Of a stretch of DNA of 64,000 nt, positions 40,669-51,400 are shown one piece after another. A program made the translations under genes and the position numbers. Origin of the DNA: JAFGDH01 sp964441265 (lineage in GTDB: Archaea; Aenigmatarchaeota; Aenigmatarchaeia; QMZP01; QMZT01). Location: contig CAYYKJ010000002.1 in assembly GCA_964441265.1 (NCBI GenBank), positions 115,422 to 179,421 on the forward strand, read 5' to 3'. The notes under the pieces were generated by a model. The model ran no database searches. It was given only the letters and a program-made list of their open reading frames with translations, and was not told where the DNA came from. Within the stretch, counting starts at the first letter, position 1. Each line of letters opens with the position of its first letter.

Positions 40669-41769
40669 CTATTTCCTCACCGTGAATCTCTTGTTCATAG
40701 CTTTTATGATCTCGACGATTCCCCCGTACTCCAGCTCGGAATACGGAAGCATTGCCGCCCCGGAGAATCCCTGGTTTCGCATCTCTATCGATTTCCTGGA
40801 GACGTTGTCCCTGACATGGTCCCAGAAGGGGTGGTCGAATGCATCCGCTGGCTCCGTGAATTTCCCGTTGTGCATGCAGAATGCGGCGCAGGAAACAACG
40901 GGCGGACCGTCGAAATAGGAAATCGAGGAATTCAGCTTCACCGGCATGAGCGGCATGTTGTGGGATCCCCTCATGCCACCCGCGACGAAGTGGCCTCTCG
41001 CGTAGGGAGCGAGAATCTCTCCGGTCGCGGGGAAATCGTGCTGCGCCCTGACCAGGCAGACCGGATCGTCCTTCCCGGTGTATTTTCCGGCTATGTTGTG
41101 CAGCCTCGTGGTGCTCACCGCGGCTGCGGGTTCCTTACCTGCCCTGGTCTCTATGGATTCCACGACGTATTTGTCGTTGTCCCTGAGGAGGGCGGCTATG
41201 TTGTAAAGGTCTTCCGGGGTCTTCAGCTCTATGACCCTGTTGCCCTTGGTGTGGGAGACGTCCATTATTCTGAACTTGAAGCCTTTGGTCATCTCAGGCC
41301 CCAGCAGCAACCCCGGTGTGTTCATGGGATCGGAAAATGCCAGGTAAAGCGGAAGGTTGTATGCCCCCGGCTCCGTCTTGTCAGCGGCGAAGAACAGGAA
41401 CGGCTCGCTGGGCCTTTCCTTGAACTCCAGCTCGGCCACCGCGGGGCCCATCCCCTTCACGTTCGCCGAAAACGCGTCCTTAAGCAGGTCCTGTCCGGCT
41501 CCGTATAGCCCCTGTTTCTTGGCTATGTCGGTCCCTGTCTTGAAAGAATCCCATGCCAGCCTGTGTATCTTCTCGTCAAGCTTCCCCCTGTTATGGGACA
41601 TCAGTATAGCGATGTCGTCCCCGGTGTGGCTAACCCGGAAATCTTTTACGAGACCCCTGCCATTGGTCTCTATATACTCCTCAACCGTCTTCATCAGGCG
41701 TGCACTCGGCTTTATGTGCCCGCCTATGCTTCCTATGTCCGCCTTTATCACGGAAACTGTTACCTTCAT
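40669..41769 (-). CDS. fbp: Fructose-1,6-bisphosphate aldolase/phosphatase (bifunctional, class V)
   Basis: A 366-residue enzyme of gluconeogenesis. It has the archaeal FBPA/P signature N-terminus MKVTVSVIKADIGSIGGH, with metal-binding Asp, HTGDDIAILMSHNRG and, further on, LVRAQHDFPATGEILAPYAR, the aldolase/phosphatase loop region. Family members condense triose phosphates and dephosphorylate FBP irreversibly. GGGGTGAT precedes the ATGs at 41772 and 41769. It is cotranscribed with the aldehyde dehydrogenase. Confidence 0.95.
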   Translation of the reverse strand: MKVTVSVIKADIGSIGGHIKPSARLMKTVEEYIETNGRGLVKDFRVSHTGDDIAILMSHNRGKLDEKIHRLAWDSFKTGTDIAKKQGLYGAGQDLLKDAFSANVKGMGPAVAELEFKERPSEPFLFFAADKTEPGAYNLPLYLAFSDPMNTPGLLLGPEMTKGFKFRIMDVSHTKGNRVIELKTPEDLYNIAALLRDNDKYVVESIETRAGKEPAAAVSTTRLHNIAGKYTGKDDPVCLVRAQHDFPATGEILAPYARGHFVAGGMRGSHNMPLMPVKLNSSISYFDGPPVVSCAAFCMHNGKFTEPADAFDHPFWDHVRDNVSRKSIEMRNQGFSGAAMLPYSELEYGGIVEIIKAMNKRFTVRK

Positions 41770-41868
41770 CATTATCACCCCAACATTACCGGAGAAGCGG
41801 TCATTTCCGCTTCCCCTGTTTAATTACAGTGTTTATATAATTAATTTGTTTCAATAAAAACCTTCGCC

Positions 41869-42309
41869 TCATTTCCTGAGTTCTATTGTTTTGGTGGCGT
41901 TGTGCAGGACGGTCTCCCCCTCAGAAATCTCACACGACACAGAATAATTACCAGGGGATATACCCGCGCACCCGTAACAGCTCGGGAGCCTGAACCGCAA
42001 GGTTACGATTCTCCCCTCTTGGCTGGGCGTTATCTCCCTTTCCTCGCTTATCCTGAACCTGTCCCTGCTGTCCTTTACGCCACGGACGCGCAGGGTGATG
42101 TTGGCCCCCTCCGGGGGGACCGAGACATTCATCTCCATGCCGTCCCCGGAATGATAAACATCCCTGTCCAGGGATAAATCAAACAAACCCTCCTCGGTAG
42201 GAACACCCACTTCATCCCGCTGGTCCATTTGCTCCCACGGGAAAAAAATCAGGGCCGCGATTATCACCCCAGCTAAAAGAAAAATTATGGGTGTACTGTC
42301 ATCCATCAT
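41869..42309 (-). CDS. Signal-anchored surface protein
   Basis: A 146-residue protein with an N-terminal membrane helix (PIIFLLAGVIIAALIFFPW) and a beta-rich extracytoplasmic domain (DVYHSGDGMEMNVSVPPEGA, GRIVTLRFRLPS) with three cysteines (SCYGCAGIS, SVSCEI). The start may instead be the ATG at 42321, 1 nt after the upstream stop. It is linked to the wHTH gene upstream. Function unknown; probably part of the surface-protein locus. Confidence 0.65.
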   Translation of the reverse strand: MMDDSTPIIFLLAGVIIAALIFFPWEQMDQRDEVGVPTEEGLFDLSLDRDVYHSGDGMEMNVSVPPEGANITLRVRGVKDSRDRFRISEEREITPSQEGRIVTLRFRLPSCYGCAGISPGNYSVSCEISEGETVLHNATKTIELRK

Positions 42310-42322
42310 GATAATTACCATA

Positions 42323-42781
42323 TCATGATTTATATCTGTCAGCGAGCTCGTAGAACTTCTGCCTTTTCACCAGGGAACCCTTGGCCATCTCCTGCCTCTC
42401 CATCTCGGCCAGGTATTCGCTGCTCCTCGTTCTGGACAGGTTGAGCATCACGGACACGTCATTTGCGGTGAGTTTCCTGTGCTTTCTCAGGAGTTCGGTT
42501 ATCATCCTCTTCATCTTCATCTTCCTGACCCCGTCCTCCTTGACCCTGGAGATAGGGGCGAAGGATTTCCTTATGTCACCGACCATTTTCTCCATATCCC
42601 CGATTTTCCTGCCCATTTCGTCAATTCTTCCGTGAAAACCGGACTTTTCGAGCTCCCTTTTGACGACCTCCTGTATCTTGTGCTCGAAAATCTTTTCCCT
42701 TTCCTCTTTAGCGATTTCCTTCAGCTCGAAGAGATCCTTTTTCTTTTTGTTCCCCGTTCTGATGTCATCAAAAAGCCCCAT
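42323..42781 (-). CDS. Coiled-coil protein with winged-helix C-terminus
   Basis: A 152-residue soluble protein. Residues 1-80 are highly charged helix/coiled coil (ELKEIAKEEREKIFEHKIQE then RIDEMGRKIGDMEKMVGDIR). Residues 90-150 form a winged HTH of the MarR/TrmB type (MITELLRKHRKLTANDVSVM and NLSRTRSSEYLAEMERQEM). It is divergent from the giant-protein operon across the palindromic region at 42782-42922, so it may bind there. Its own target is not known. Confidence 0.7.
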   Translation of the reverse strand: MGLFDDIRTGNKKKKDLFELKEIAKEEREKIFEHKIQEVVKRELEKSGFHGRIDEMGRKIGDMEKMVGDIRKSFAPISRVKEDGVRKMKMKRMITELLRKHRKLTANDVSVMLNLSRTRSSEYLAEMERQEMAKGSLVKRQKFYELADRYKS

Positions 42782-42839
42782 AATAATATCTATTGTCGAA
42801 TCGACATTTAAAGTTTTCTATATTAATTAGTTTTACCTG

Positions 42840-42892
42840 TATATATACTCCGTCAGTTAGTATACTAAACTGTTGTACACAACTGTACAGTT
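42840..42892 (+). promoter_or_regulatory. Promoter and palindromic operator of the surface-protein operon
   Basis: TATA box TATATATA at 42840-42847 predicts a transcription start near 42869. Over and after that start lie two perfect 12-bp palindromes: TTAGTATACTAA (42857-42868) and AACTGTACAGTT (42881-42892), with centres 24 bp apart. Half-sites CAGTT (42854-42858) and AACTG (42868-42872) also flank the first. This spacing, about two and a half helical turns, suggests a cooperative dimeric HTH operator. Binding protein unknown; both flanking genes encode HTH domains. Confidence 0.6.
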
Positions 42893-42922
42893 CGGTATAA
42901 CTGGTTGGGGTTTTCAGTTTCT

Positions 42923-44062
42923 ATGAACGGAAAGGGGGTGGAGAACAGGAGAACCATACTCAGTCTCCTGAAGAATCATCCCGAGGGGCTCACCATAACC
43001 TCCATCGCCTCGCTTTCGAAGCTCCACAGGCACACCGTGACCAAGTACATGTACGAGCTCCGGGGTGCGGACATGGTGGTGGAGAGGGTGATCGGTCCGG
43101 CGAAGCTCTTCTATCTGAGAGCAGGCCTCAGCAGTGACCAGAAAAGCAACATACTCGGGAGGCTCAACGGAGCGATGAAATCCACCGCCAGCCTGGGCCA
43201 GGTCCAGATACTGGCCGTTCTGCTTTTCCTTTTCCTGGTCCCCACAACCATAATAATCGCCCAGAACGCCACCAATTTTTCTGAAAACCTCTCCGTGCCT
43301 GCCAGCGGATGGACGGTGGCGGCGAACGAGGGGGTCACCGACCCTTATACAAACAATACAAGCGTCTTTTCGAATCTGAGCGGGGAAGATGGCATCATTT
43401 TCGGAACGAATGATACATCGAATGAATCGATTTTCACGATTCCGGTTCTGAACATGACGGTGAACGGGACCAATGCGACCATACCCTCTAACGAATCCGT
43501 CAATATCACATTGCCGGATAACATGACCATTCCATGCAATCAAACCAACCAGACTTTTGGGAACGAAACTGATGGCGCTATCCCCGGAAATGGAACCAAC
43601 GCCACAGAGCCTCCTGTCAATATCACCGAAAATATCACGGAAGAGACAGAACCTCCCCTGAATATCACACTGAATGAAACGCAGGAAAACATAACAGAAA
43701 GAAACATCACGCAGCCCGAGGAAAACATCACCTTTCCGGAAGAGAACGCGACGGAGACAAACACGACTGAAGAGCAGCCGGCCCCTGAAATCACAGTTTT
43801 ACTGGATAATCCGGATCAGGTCACGAGGGACAAGGAAGACTTTGTGATAAGAGCGGTCATAACCAATAACGGCGGGCCCGCCCACGACGTTGTGGTTGAG
43901 TGGGTGCTTCCGGATGGATTCGCGGTCGTAGACGGCAGTGTCACGGAATATGTGGGTGTCCTTGGGGCATCTGAGACGGTCACCTCGGAAATAACGGTCT
44001 TCCCGGTGATCCAGACAGAACTGGGACCGGCTGAAATAAGAGCGAGGGTGAGTTATGAATAA
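42923..44062 (+). CDS. Membrane-spanning HTH protein with Asn/Thr-rich ectodomain
   Basis: A 379-residue one-component-like protein. Cytoplasmic N-terminus (residues 1-85) with a winged HTH (RRTILSLLKNHPEGLTITSI then LHRHTVTKYMYELRGADMVV). One membrane helix (QILAVLLFLFLVPTTIIIA, about 95-113). The remainder is extracytoplasmic: a low-complexity stretch full of NxT/NxS sequons and ends with a CARDB/DUF11-like Ig domain (DFVIRAVITNNGGPAHDVVV). The ATG at 42923 is chosen over a TTG at 42905. The stop overlaps the next gene by 8 nt. It could regulate its own operon from the membrane. That is inference. Confidence 0.75.
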   Translation: MNGKGVENRRTILSLLKNHPEGLTITSIASLSKLHRHTVTKYMYELRGADMVVERVIGPAKLFYLRAGLSSDQKSNILGRLNGAMKSTASLGQVQILAVLLFLFLVPTTIIIAQNATNFSENLSVPASGWTVAANEGVTDPYTNNTSVFSNLSGEDGIIFGTNDTSNESIFTIPVLNMTVNGTNATIPSNESVNITLPDNMTIPCNQTNQTFGNETDGAIPGNGTNATEPPVNITENITEETEPPLNITLNETQENITERNITQPEENITFPEENATETNTTEEQPAPEITVLLDNPDQVTRDKEDFVIRAVITNNGGPAHDVVVEWVLPDGFAVVDGSVTEYVGVLGASETVTSEITVFPVIQTELGPAEIRARVSYE

Positions 44063-45446
44063 GGGTCAGAGCTCTCTCCTGCTCGCGAACATCCTGCTCT
44101 CGGTGATTCTCGTAGCCTTCTCCTTCCTGATGAGTTATGCCGTTCCCGTTCTCTTGCTTGCCGTATGCCTTGCTTCGGGGATCTTTGTAATGGAGAGGAA
44201 AGGATTCTCAGGGCAGGCCGAGTTGGCAGTCTCTTTGGCTCTCATCCTCGTCACGGCAGGTTCCGTGGTCGCTTATTCGACTATGAACAACACCACGAAT
44301 ACATCCTTCACAGGCAACGTGGTTTCCGGAGGCCTTGGCAGCATCTCTTCGGCGAATAGTGCAGAGGTCACGAGCAGTATAGAGGTGTGGGCGGACTCCC
44401 GCATAGAGATGATATACGATTTTGATACCATCGTGGCAAGGCTGATGCTAGATGACGAAACACCCATAGACGGGGGCAGTGTCGATATGTATGTGAACGA
44501 TGTGGAGACGTTCAGAGCGACTACAGACGAGGATGGAAAAATAATGAAACACCTTTATCTGGAGAACGGCACTCATATACTGGAAGCTGAGTTCAAAGGC
44601 AGACCCGAAGATTATATCAACCCAGCATACAACTCCACAGAAATTGAGGTATTTCCCGGTGCCGACAAAAATTTAACTGCAGAAGTACTGCCAGAGATAA
44701 GGATAACCGATGTACACCTTCCCGACAACATAAATCAATCCGAAAAGTTTGAGCTTGGGGTAAGTATTAGATCACTTCATGGTAATTCATCGCAGGTCGA
44801 GGCCGTTATCACAACGCCCGGTGGTGTCAGTTACGGTTCAGAAAAAAAGTTAGTTGGTGATATTGGAGAGAATGAGACTTCTTACGCCTCCTGGAAACTG
44901 CAATCTGATTCCTGCGGTTTTTATCGTATCAAGACCAAAGCCGAAAACGCACAGGGTTCTAGCGACACCGAATTGATTATTGTCGAAGTAAACTGCGATG
45001 GAATAAACCTTTCGTCCAAACAGTCCGCCAGAATCGGCAATCTCAGTATCTCCATTCTGAATGTGTCTGAAGATTTCTACTTATCCAGGGACCCGGAGAC
45101 TTTCGAGAGGGTCCGGACCAGAATTTTGGCTTTGTACGTCGTGGTGTCCAACAATTTCGAGAAGCCCTCTGCGCAGTACTTGTTCGAAGACAGGGAGAGC
45201 ATATCGTTGATTGAGATCGTATCGGACGTTGGGGAAATCCCTCTGCTTGAGGAGAGGGACATGGGGAAACTGAGGAATATTTTCCAGCCGCTTTTTGGCA
45301 GAGCTATGGATATCCACCCACAGACGTCCAGAGAGGGATACATTCTGTTCAAACTCCCGGAGAATAGCCCGGATGCAATTGATTTGATTATAGAAACAAA
45401 TTCCGGAAGTGAGTCCTTTGTGTTATCAAGGAGTGCTGCCCCATGA
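44055..45446 (+). CDS. Polytopic membrane/surface protein, second gene of giant-protein operon
   Basis: A 463-residue protein with two or three N-terminal membrane helices (LLLANILLSVILVAFSFLMS, AVPVLLLAVCLASGIFVM, LAVSLALILVTAGSVVAYS) and a long extracytoplasmic beta-rich region with sequons and a Big/Ig-like pattern (DDETPIDGGSVDMYVNDVET; EIRITDVHLPDNINQSEKFE). The N-terminus NKGQSSLLLANIL recalls class III signals (KGQ) but is followed by several helices. Its stop overlaps the giant gene start by ATGA. Function unknown; likely exported together with the giant protein. Confidence 0.7.
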   Translation: MNKGQSSLLLANILLSVILVAFSFLMSYAVPVLLLAVCLASGIFVMERKGFSGQAELAVSLALILVTAGSVVAYSTMNNTTNTSFTGNVVSGGLGSISSANSAEVTSSIEVWADSRIEMIYDFDTIVARLMLDDETPIDGGSVDMYVNDVETFRATTDEDGKIMKHLYLENGTHILEAEFKGRPEDYINPAYNSTEIEVFPGADKNLTAEVLPEIRITDVHLPDNINQSEKFELGVSIRSLHGNSSQVEAVITTPGGVSYGSEKKLVGDIGENETSYASWKLQSDSCGFYRIKTKAENAQGSSDTELIIVEVNCDGINLSSKQSARIGNLSISILNVSEDFYLSRDPETFERVRTRILALYVVVSNNFEKPSAQYLFEDRESISLIEIVSDVGEIPLLEERDMGKLRNIFQPLFGRAMDIHPQTSREGYILFKLPENSPDAIDLIIETNSGSESFVLSRSAAP

Positions 45447-48400
45447 AAGGAAAAACCTTATCAGGCGCCGTGATAACCTCGACTGTATTCATAATCATAT
45501 TCCTGATGTCAATGCCGCTCCCCGTGAAGGCCTGGGACATAACATGCGGCTCCAGTGTTATTACCATAGCGGGGGACACGGACTGCGGCTCCAGCAGAAG
45601 CGATCCGTGCAGGTTTTCTGATATCCTGGATCACGGAACCAATTGCGGTTCTGATGACGTAGAAGAGCTCGGAGCATCCATGTTCTATTTCCATAAAGAA
45701 CTGGACATAGGAGATGATTCAACAACAACTTATGTCTATACCGGGATGGAAACAGCCACCTGGGAAAACATAGGCTATCCGACAGTGGAAGTCAAGAATA
45801 ACGGCTACTTCATATCAGGAGAGTACGATTCTTCTTTGGATGTCACGCAGAGCGGTTCCACACTCATGACCGAAGAGACAGCCGATAACCAATGGTCAGA
45901 GACATATTCCTTTATAGAGGCCGATAACGGAGGGACGATAGAGTTCTACGACACTGTCGTTAAATGGCTCGATGGTCACACGCCAATATCTTTCCAGTCA
46001 GGTTCCAATATAACATTGGTCGATGTCACACTAGACCAATGTTCGCAGGTGAGAGAGAGGACAGGCGATTTTGTGTTAAGAAGGGTTAAAAAGATTGGAA
46101 GTAAGCAGACAGAGGACATATTTTCGCCGATAGCTATTATTTCAGAGCCAATGATCGATCTGCAGCTGGTCAAGCAACATATTGGAATAAGCGGAAGCGG
46201 TACTGTATCTTCCACTACTTACACACTATCCGGGTTCAAGACAGAAGACAACACCTACGACCTCAGATGGTGGGGAGGACATGATTTCAAACTCATAAAC
46301 CCCGACTGGGACAGGGTCATGTACCAGCAGAGTTCGAGCAATACCGGACAGGTCGAGGAATTCTATACATACGATTTAAAGATCATAGACAAAAACAGCA
46401 ATCCCATTAACACTGTGAACATTACCATAAGGGACAAGTACGGAGAAAAGGTGGTAATTAACGGTACCGGGTCTTCTGGATTCATGGATCAGCAGGAAAT
46501 ATTGTCCTTGCTGCATGAATGTGATGGCTGTTCAACGGGGACAAGCGGACACACGACAACAGATTACGAACTCCATACGGTCTATGCAAAAAAGTACGGG
46601 TATACATTTTACCAGGCATTCAGGGATTTTTCAACGGAAACGGTTGAAACATTGAGCCTTCCTGACAACGACTTCCTGACATTATCCGAGTCGGATGCCA
46701 GGTCAATAAAAGGCATTGCATTAACTCTTCCCTTTAACATCTCTTACGGATCGGAAACCAACACTTCATGGACAACCACGGGAAACCTTAATAATTTTCC
46801 GGTTTGTCAGTCTGAATTTTTCGCAATGTTTGGATACAACGGCTCCAGCAATGGTGTAAAGCTTACAAGGGTAGTTGGAACTCCCTCAAGCAACGGCGAG
46901 TTCAACATTTCTTGGGCGGACGGAAAGCTAAACTTCTACGACAACCAAAATTCAGGGACGGGCAACGATCCTGTCTATTCGTACGGGGGCAGCATTAACA
47001 TATCAAAAGAACACAATCTCAGCAACGTATACCATTACGTTCAGGCAAATTACTCTGATATCTTTACAGCCCAGTCCGCAACATCATTCACCTCATATGT
47101 TGACTTAATACTCGGAAATTCCTCGGATGAGGGTATAATAAACGAAACCGCGGACAGGACTCTGAATTTCGAGGACGGCTACGGCTTCTCTGCCGGTTCC
47201 GCCAACGGGACAACCGTGAACATACTTTCCGACAACTGGAATTTCAACTGGTACTCGGATAATGGCACCTTCTTCAGAAAGTACAGCCTCGATGTATTGG
47301 TTCAGGATTCTGAAGGTGTGCCGGTTGATGATGCCAATGTGACCGTCATCGACAGTAATGGTGATTTTGTAATGTCTGTGAACACAACATCAGACGGAAC
47401 AATAGCCCAGCAGGCAATCACGTATGCCTTCTACAATTATACAGGTAACAAGAGCTTCTCACCTTTCACGCTGACCGTTACCAAGTATCCTTACAGCGAT
47501 TACAGCGCTCCCATTGACCTGGACAGGAAGACCTCGCTGACCGTGACCCTCACGGCGCCGTGCAATCCTGACCTTGACTACGAGTTCGAGGTGCTCTCGG
47601 GCAACAACACCGTAACCAACAGGAGCGAGGGTGCATCCAACCTGAGCATGATAGTGGAGGTGACCCTTGCCAGCAGCTCCCTGACCACAGACGACCAGGA
47701 GAGCGGCGAGATACAGAAGACTGCGCAAGGCTCGCAGGAGAGCCACGAGTTCATATTCGACGGCTTTGAATCAGGGACGCAGAACATCACCCTCTGGGAC
47801 ACCTACCAGACAGGGGGTGACGCCAGGATACAGTTCGATTACGGCACGGCCGCGCAGGGAAGCTATTCCTGCGCAATGGATGACGCCGACACTGACACGG
47901 GCGACTCTGCCCTCAACGAGCTTTACACAATATACAACCTCACCGGCGCAAGCAACATAGAGGTAGATTTTTATGAGAGGGAATGGGGCGACGAGGCAGA
48001 GGCCGCGCCTGACAGCTGGACAGGGCACGGAAACTACGACGCGGTGGCCTTCACCTGCGACGGCAACACCTGGTTCGAGATAGTTGACGAGAGCTCCCTC
48101 AACGTGGAGACCTTCACCAACTTCGATGTCAACATAAGCGATGACGCGGATTTCTGCTCCGAGGTGAACAGCAGCTTCTCCATAAAATTCCAGCAGTACG
48201 ACAACTACCAGCTTACCAGCGACGGCCGGGCATGGGACAGCATAAACATATCCTACATTATCGCGTCCGCTGCTGACACGGACGCCAATACCACGTGGAC
48301 CACGTACGGGAACGTTGATTCCTCCTCGATAACGGGAAGCATAACAGAGATAAACGTGACCGTCAATGTCTCCTCTTATGATGGCTCTGGCTCGACCCAG

Positions 48401-51400
48401 AACGGCAACACGGCTCCTGACCTGGGGCTTGAGATATACAACGGCTCTGAATGGATTGATATCGGAATCTTCGGGGTTTCTGCTGCAGGCGAATACTCCC
48501 TGGTGACCAGCGACCAGAGCATTGCTGATTCATGGAACGGGAGCCAGGCAGACAACAGGGATATCAGGATAAGGGGAGTCTACATGGACTATTACGATGT
48601 CAGCAACATAGACGAGATAAACTGGAGCGACGTCGTGGTAAAGATAGACTACGGCTCCGGTGGTTCTGTGTCAGGCGTCAATGTCGACCTCTACATAACC
48701 AAGGTCGGTTCCGGAGCAGGGGCAACCTGGGATTCCGGCAGGACCAGGGTGACCAACGGTACGGGTCACATCAATTTCAGCTTCTTCCCGACCTGCGACA
48801 ACTCGAGCACCCCACTGGTGGACGAGGAATACGAGGTGGGAAAGCACGACTGGTACACGGAAATAACCACCTCTCAAGACCCGGATCTGTGCGAGGACCA
48901 GCAGTCGGATACATTTACCTTCAACGTGACGGGCACGCTGCTCAACAACATAGACCTCCCGGACGGAACCGACAATTACACCGCGGCGGACACGGTTCTC
49001 ATACAGGGAGCCGTGGAGAACTACTGCGGAGAGCCTATCACCCTTAATGAGACGACCGGGATTCAGTACGATCTATCCACATATTCCGGGAGTTATGCCA
49101 CCAACTGCACGCCTGTGGAAAGGGTTGGAGCCAACGTGTACAAGTGCAACTGGAATCCGGACCAGGAAACCCAGGCTGGCTGGTACAACCTGACCATGTG
49201 GTCTTCGTATACGGGATACCACGATAACACCACGGAAAAGGGGAATCTTTTCTATCTCACCACCAGCCCGAGCATGACCGAAGCGAACGTCACTCCGAGG
49301 CAGGATTCCTGGGATCTGAGCCACGACTTCTCGGTAAGGGTCGCCGACAACCTGGGGGATACCGTTAACGTGACGCTGCAGGAGCAGATACTCGGCCAGT
49401 CATGGTATGACGTTGAATCAAAAACATGCGAGAACTGCAGCGACAATGCCGGAGGGTACACTTTCATGAACTACACGAATCTTTATTCCTGCTCGGGTTA
49501 TGCGGACAACTGGATGAAATTCAGGTTCATGGCCAACGACACCGAGGGCAACCTGGTCTACACGGACAGTTTCAGCCAGTATTGGAACGAAGACGACACC
49601 TTTGAGCTCCAGAAGGCCAACGTCAACGTCACCTATGTTTCCGGTAACAATTCCCAGGCCCAGCCCGCAAGCGGGGCGGTGTTCAAGGTAAGGGTCTACG
49701 ACCTCGACAACACGACAAAGAATTTCTCTGCCGGGGAGTTCCCGCTGGTGAGGTTTTACGTGGAGAATTCCACGGGCGGCATGCAGTTCGTCAACCAGTC
49801 TTACACCGATGAAACGGGATACGCGAACGTATCTTTCTTTCCGAACACGGATTTTACCGAGGGCAACAAGACGTGGTACGCAACGGTCTCTTCTTCAGAT
49901 TCCTGCTATAAGTACAACATATCGGAGAACCTGACCGTGGACATCATTGCCAACTGGCCCCCGCTTTACGAGAACGTTACCGTCAATTCGAAGACCACGG
50001 ACGTCAAGGGCTGGGGAGGGGGTTGGAACTTCTCAGTCGAGGTCAAGGACTATGGTACCGAGGGCGGCAATCTCAGCGTGACTCTCCAGACCGGCACCGG
50101 TTCGGGCTGGAACGACCATGGGACGGAAAACTGTACATCCTGCTCCGCCTGGACCACGATGAATTTCACGAACATCCGGCTCACCTGCAGCGACATAAAT
50201 TCATCTTCCATGTTCAGATTCAACATAACAGACAGTTCCGGCAACGTCAACATTACGGAACCGAGCACCTTTTCTGTCACAGAGGACGAAGTCGTTTTCG
50301 AACACATTTCGGGAAACGACACCACGGCCAACAGGAGCGGCAATCAGGCCGACAAGCTCTCGGTACGCCTGCTGGACAGTGACAACGGGACTTACCTACC
50401 GCAGGGAATCAACTCGACCATGTGGATAACCTATAACTATTACTCTTACGACGACGGACACTACCTGCAGACTGACGGTGACGGTTACCTGAACTATTCC
50501 TTTGATCCCACCTGTGATAGCGAGGGCACCGAATACGATGTAGGTGACCAGAGATGGTACGCCATAATGAATTCCAGCGAGACCTGCTATTACACGAACC
50601 AGAGCGAGGTGTACGATTTCAGGGTGAAAGGAGATTTCAACATGACCATCATAAAGCCGGACGGCTCTTACAACTACACATGGGGTGACAGCATATTCAT
50701 ACAGGGTCAGTTAAAGGATGACTGCGGAAACACCATAGATTATGCCGATGTCGAGTTCAACATGACCGAGGGGACGTACGTATACAACTATTCCGATGTG
50801 CCCGGCCTCGGGGGCGGTTTCTACCAGGGAGACTGGGATTCCACCAACGCCTCGGAGGGATGGTATAACGTGACTATGTGGGCGAACAAGACCAATTATT
50901 ACGAGAACACTACCGTTCTGGAGCCGCCGGAAACCTTTTACCTTTTCACGGAGCCGATTCTGAAATACGCGAATGTGACGCCCAGGGCGGATGGGTGGGG
51001 GAAGACCTATAATTTCACCGTCATGATCACGGACGAACTCTACGACAACGTGACGGTGATACTGGAAAGGAAGAAATACGGGATGGGCTATTCCCAGGTC
51101 GGGGACTCCCAGAACTGCACCTCGTGCACCAATCATTCCATGTGGTGGACGGAGTCCTATTCCTGCAGCAACGTGACGGGGAACCCGATTTTCTATTTCA
51201 GGTTTACGGGGGAGGACGACCTCCTGAATTCCCACACGACGCTTGTGTCAGAAGGCGACTATGTCAGTGACGACAACACCTATGTGCTGGAGGAGGACGA
51301 CATAGACATACAGTATTCCTCGGGCAACTGGAGCGAGGTGAACAGGTCGTCGGGATACACCACGTTCGTGCTTTTCGTGAACGACACCGACAGGGGTGAG

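Noticed and set aside
42782..42922. An additional small gene in the surface-operon promoter region
   Set aside because: No frame with a start and a suitable length; the stretch is explained by TATA boxes and the palindromes.
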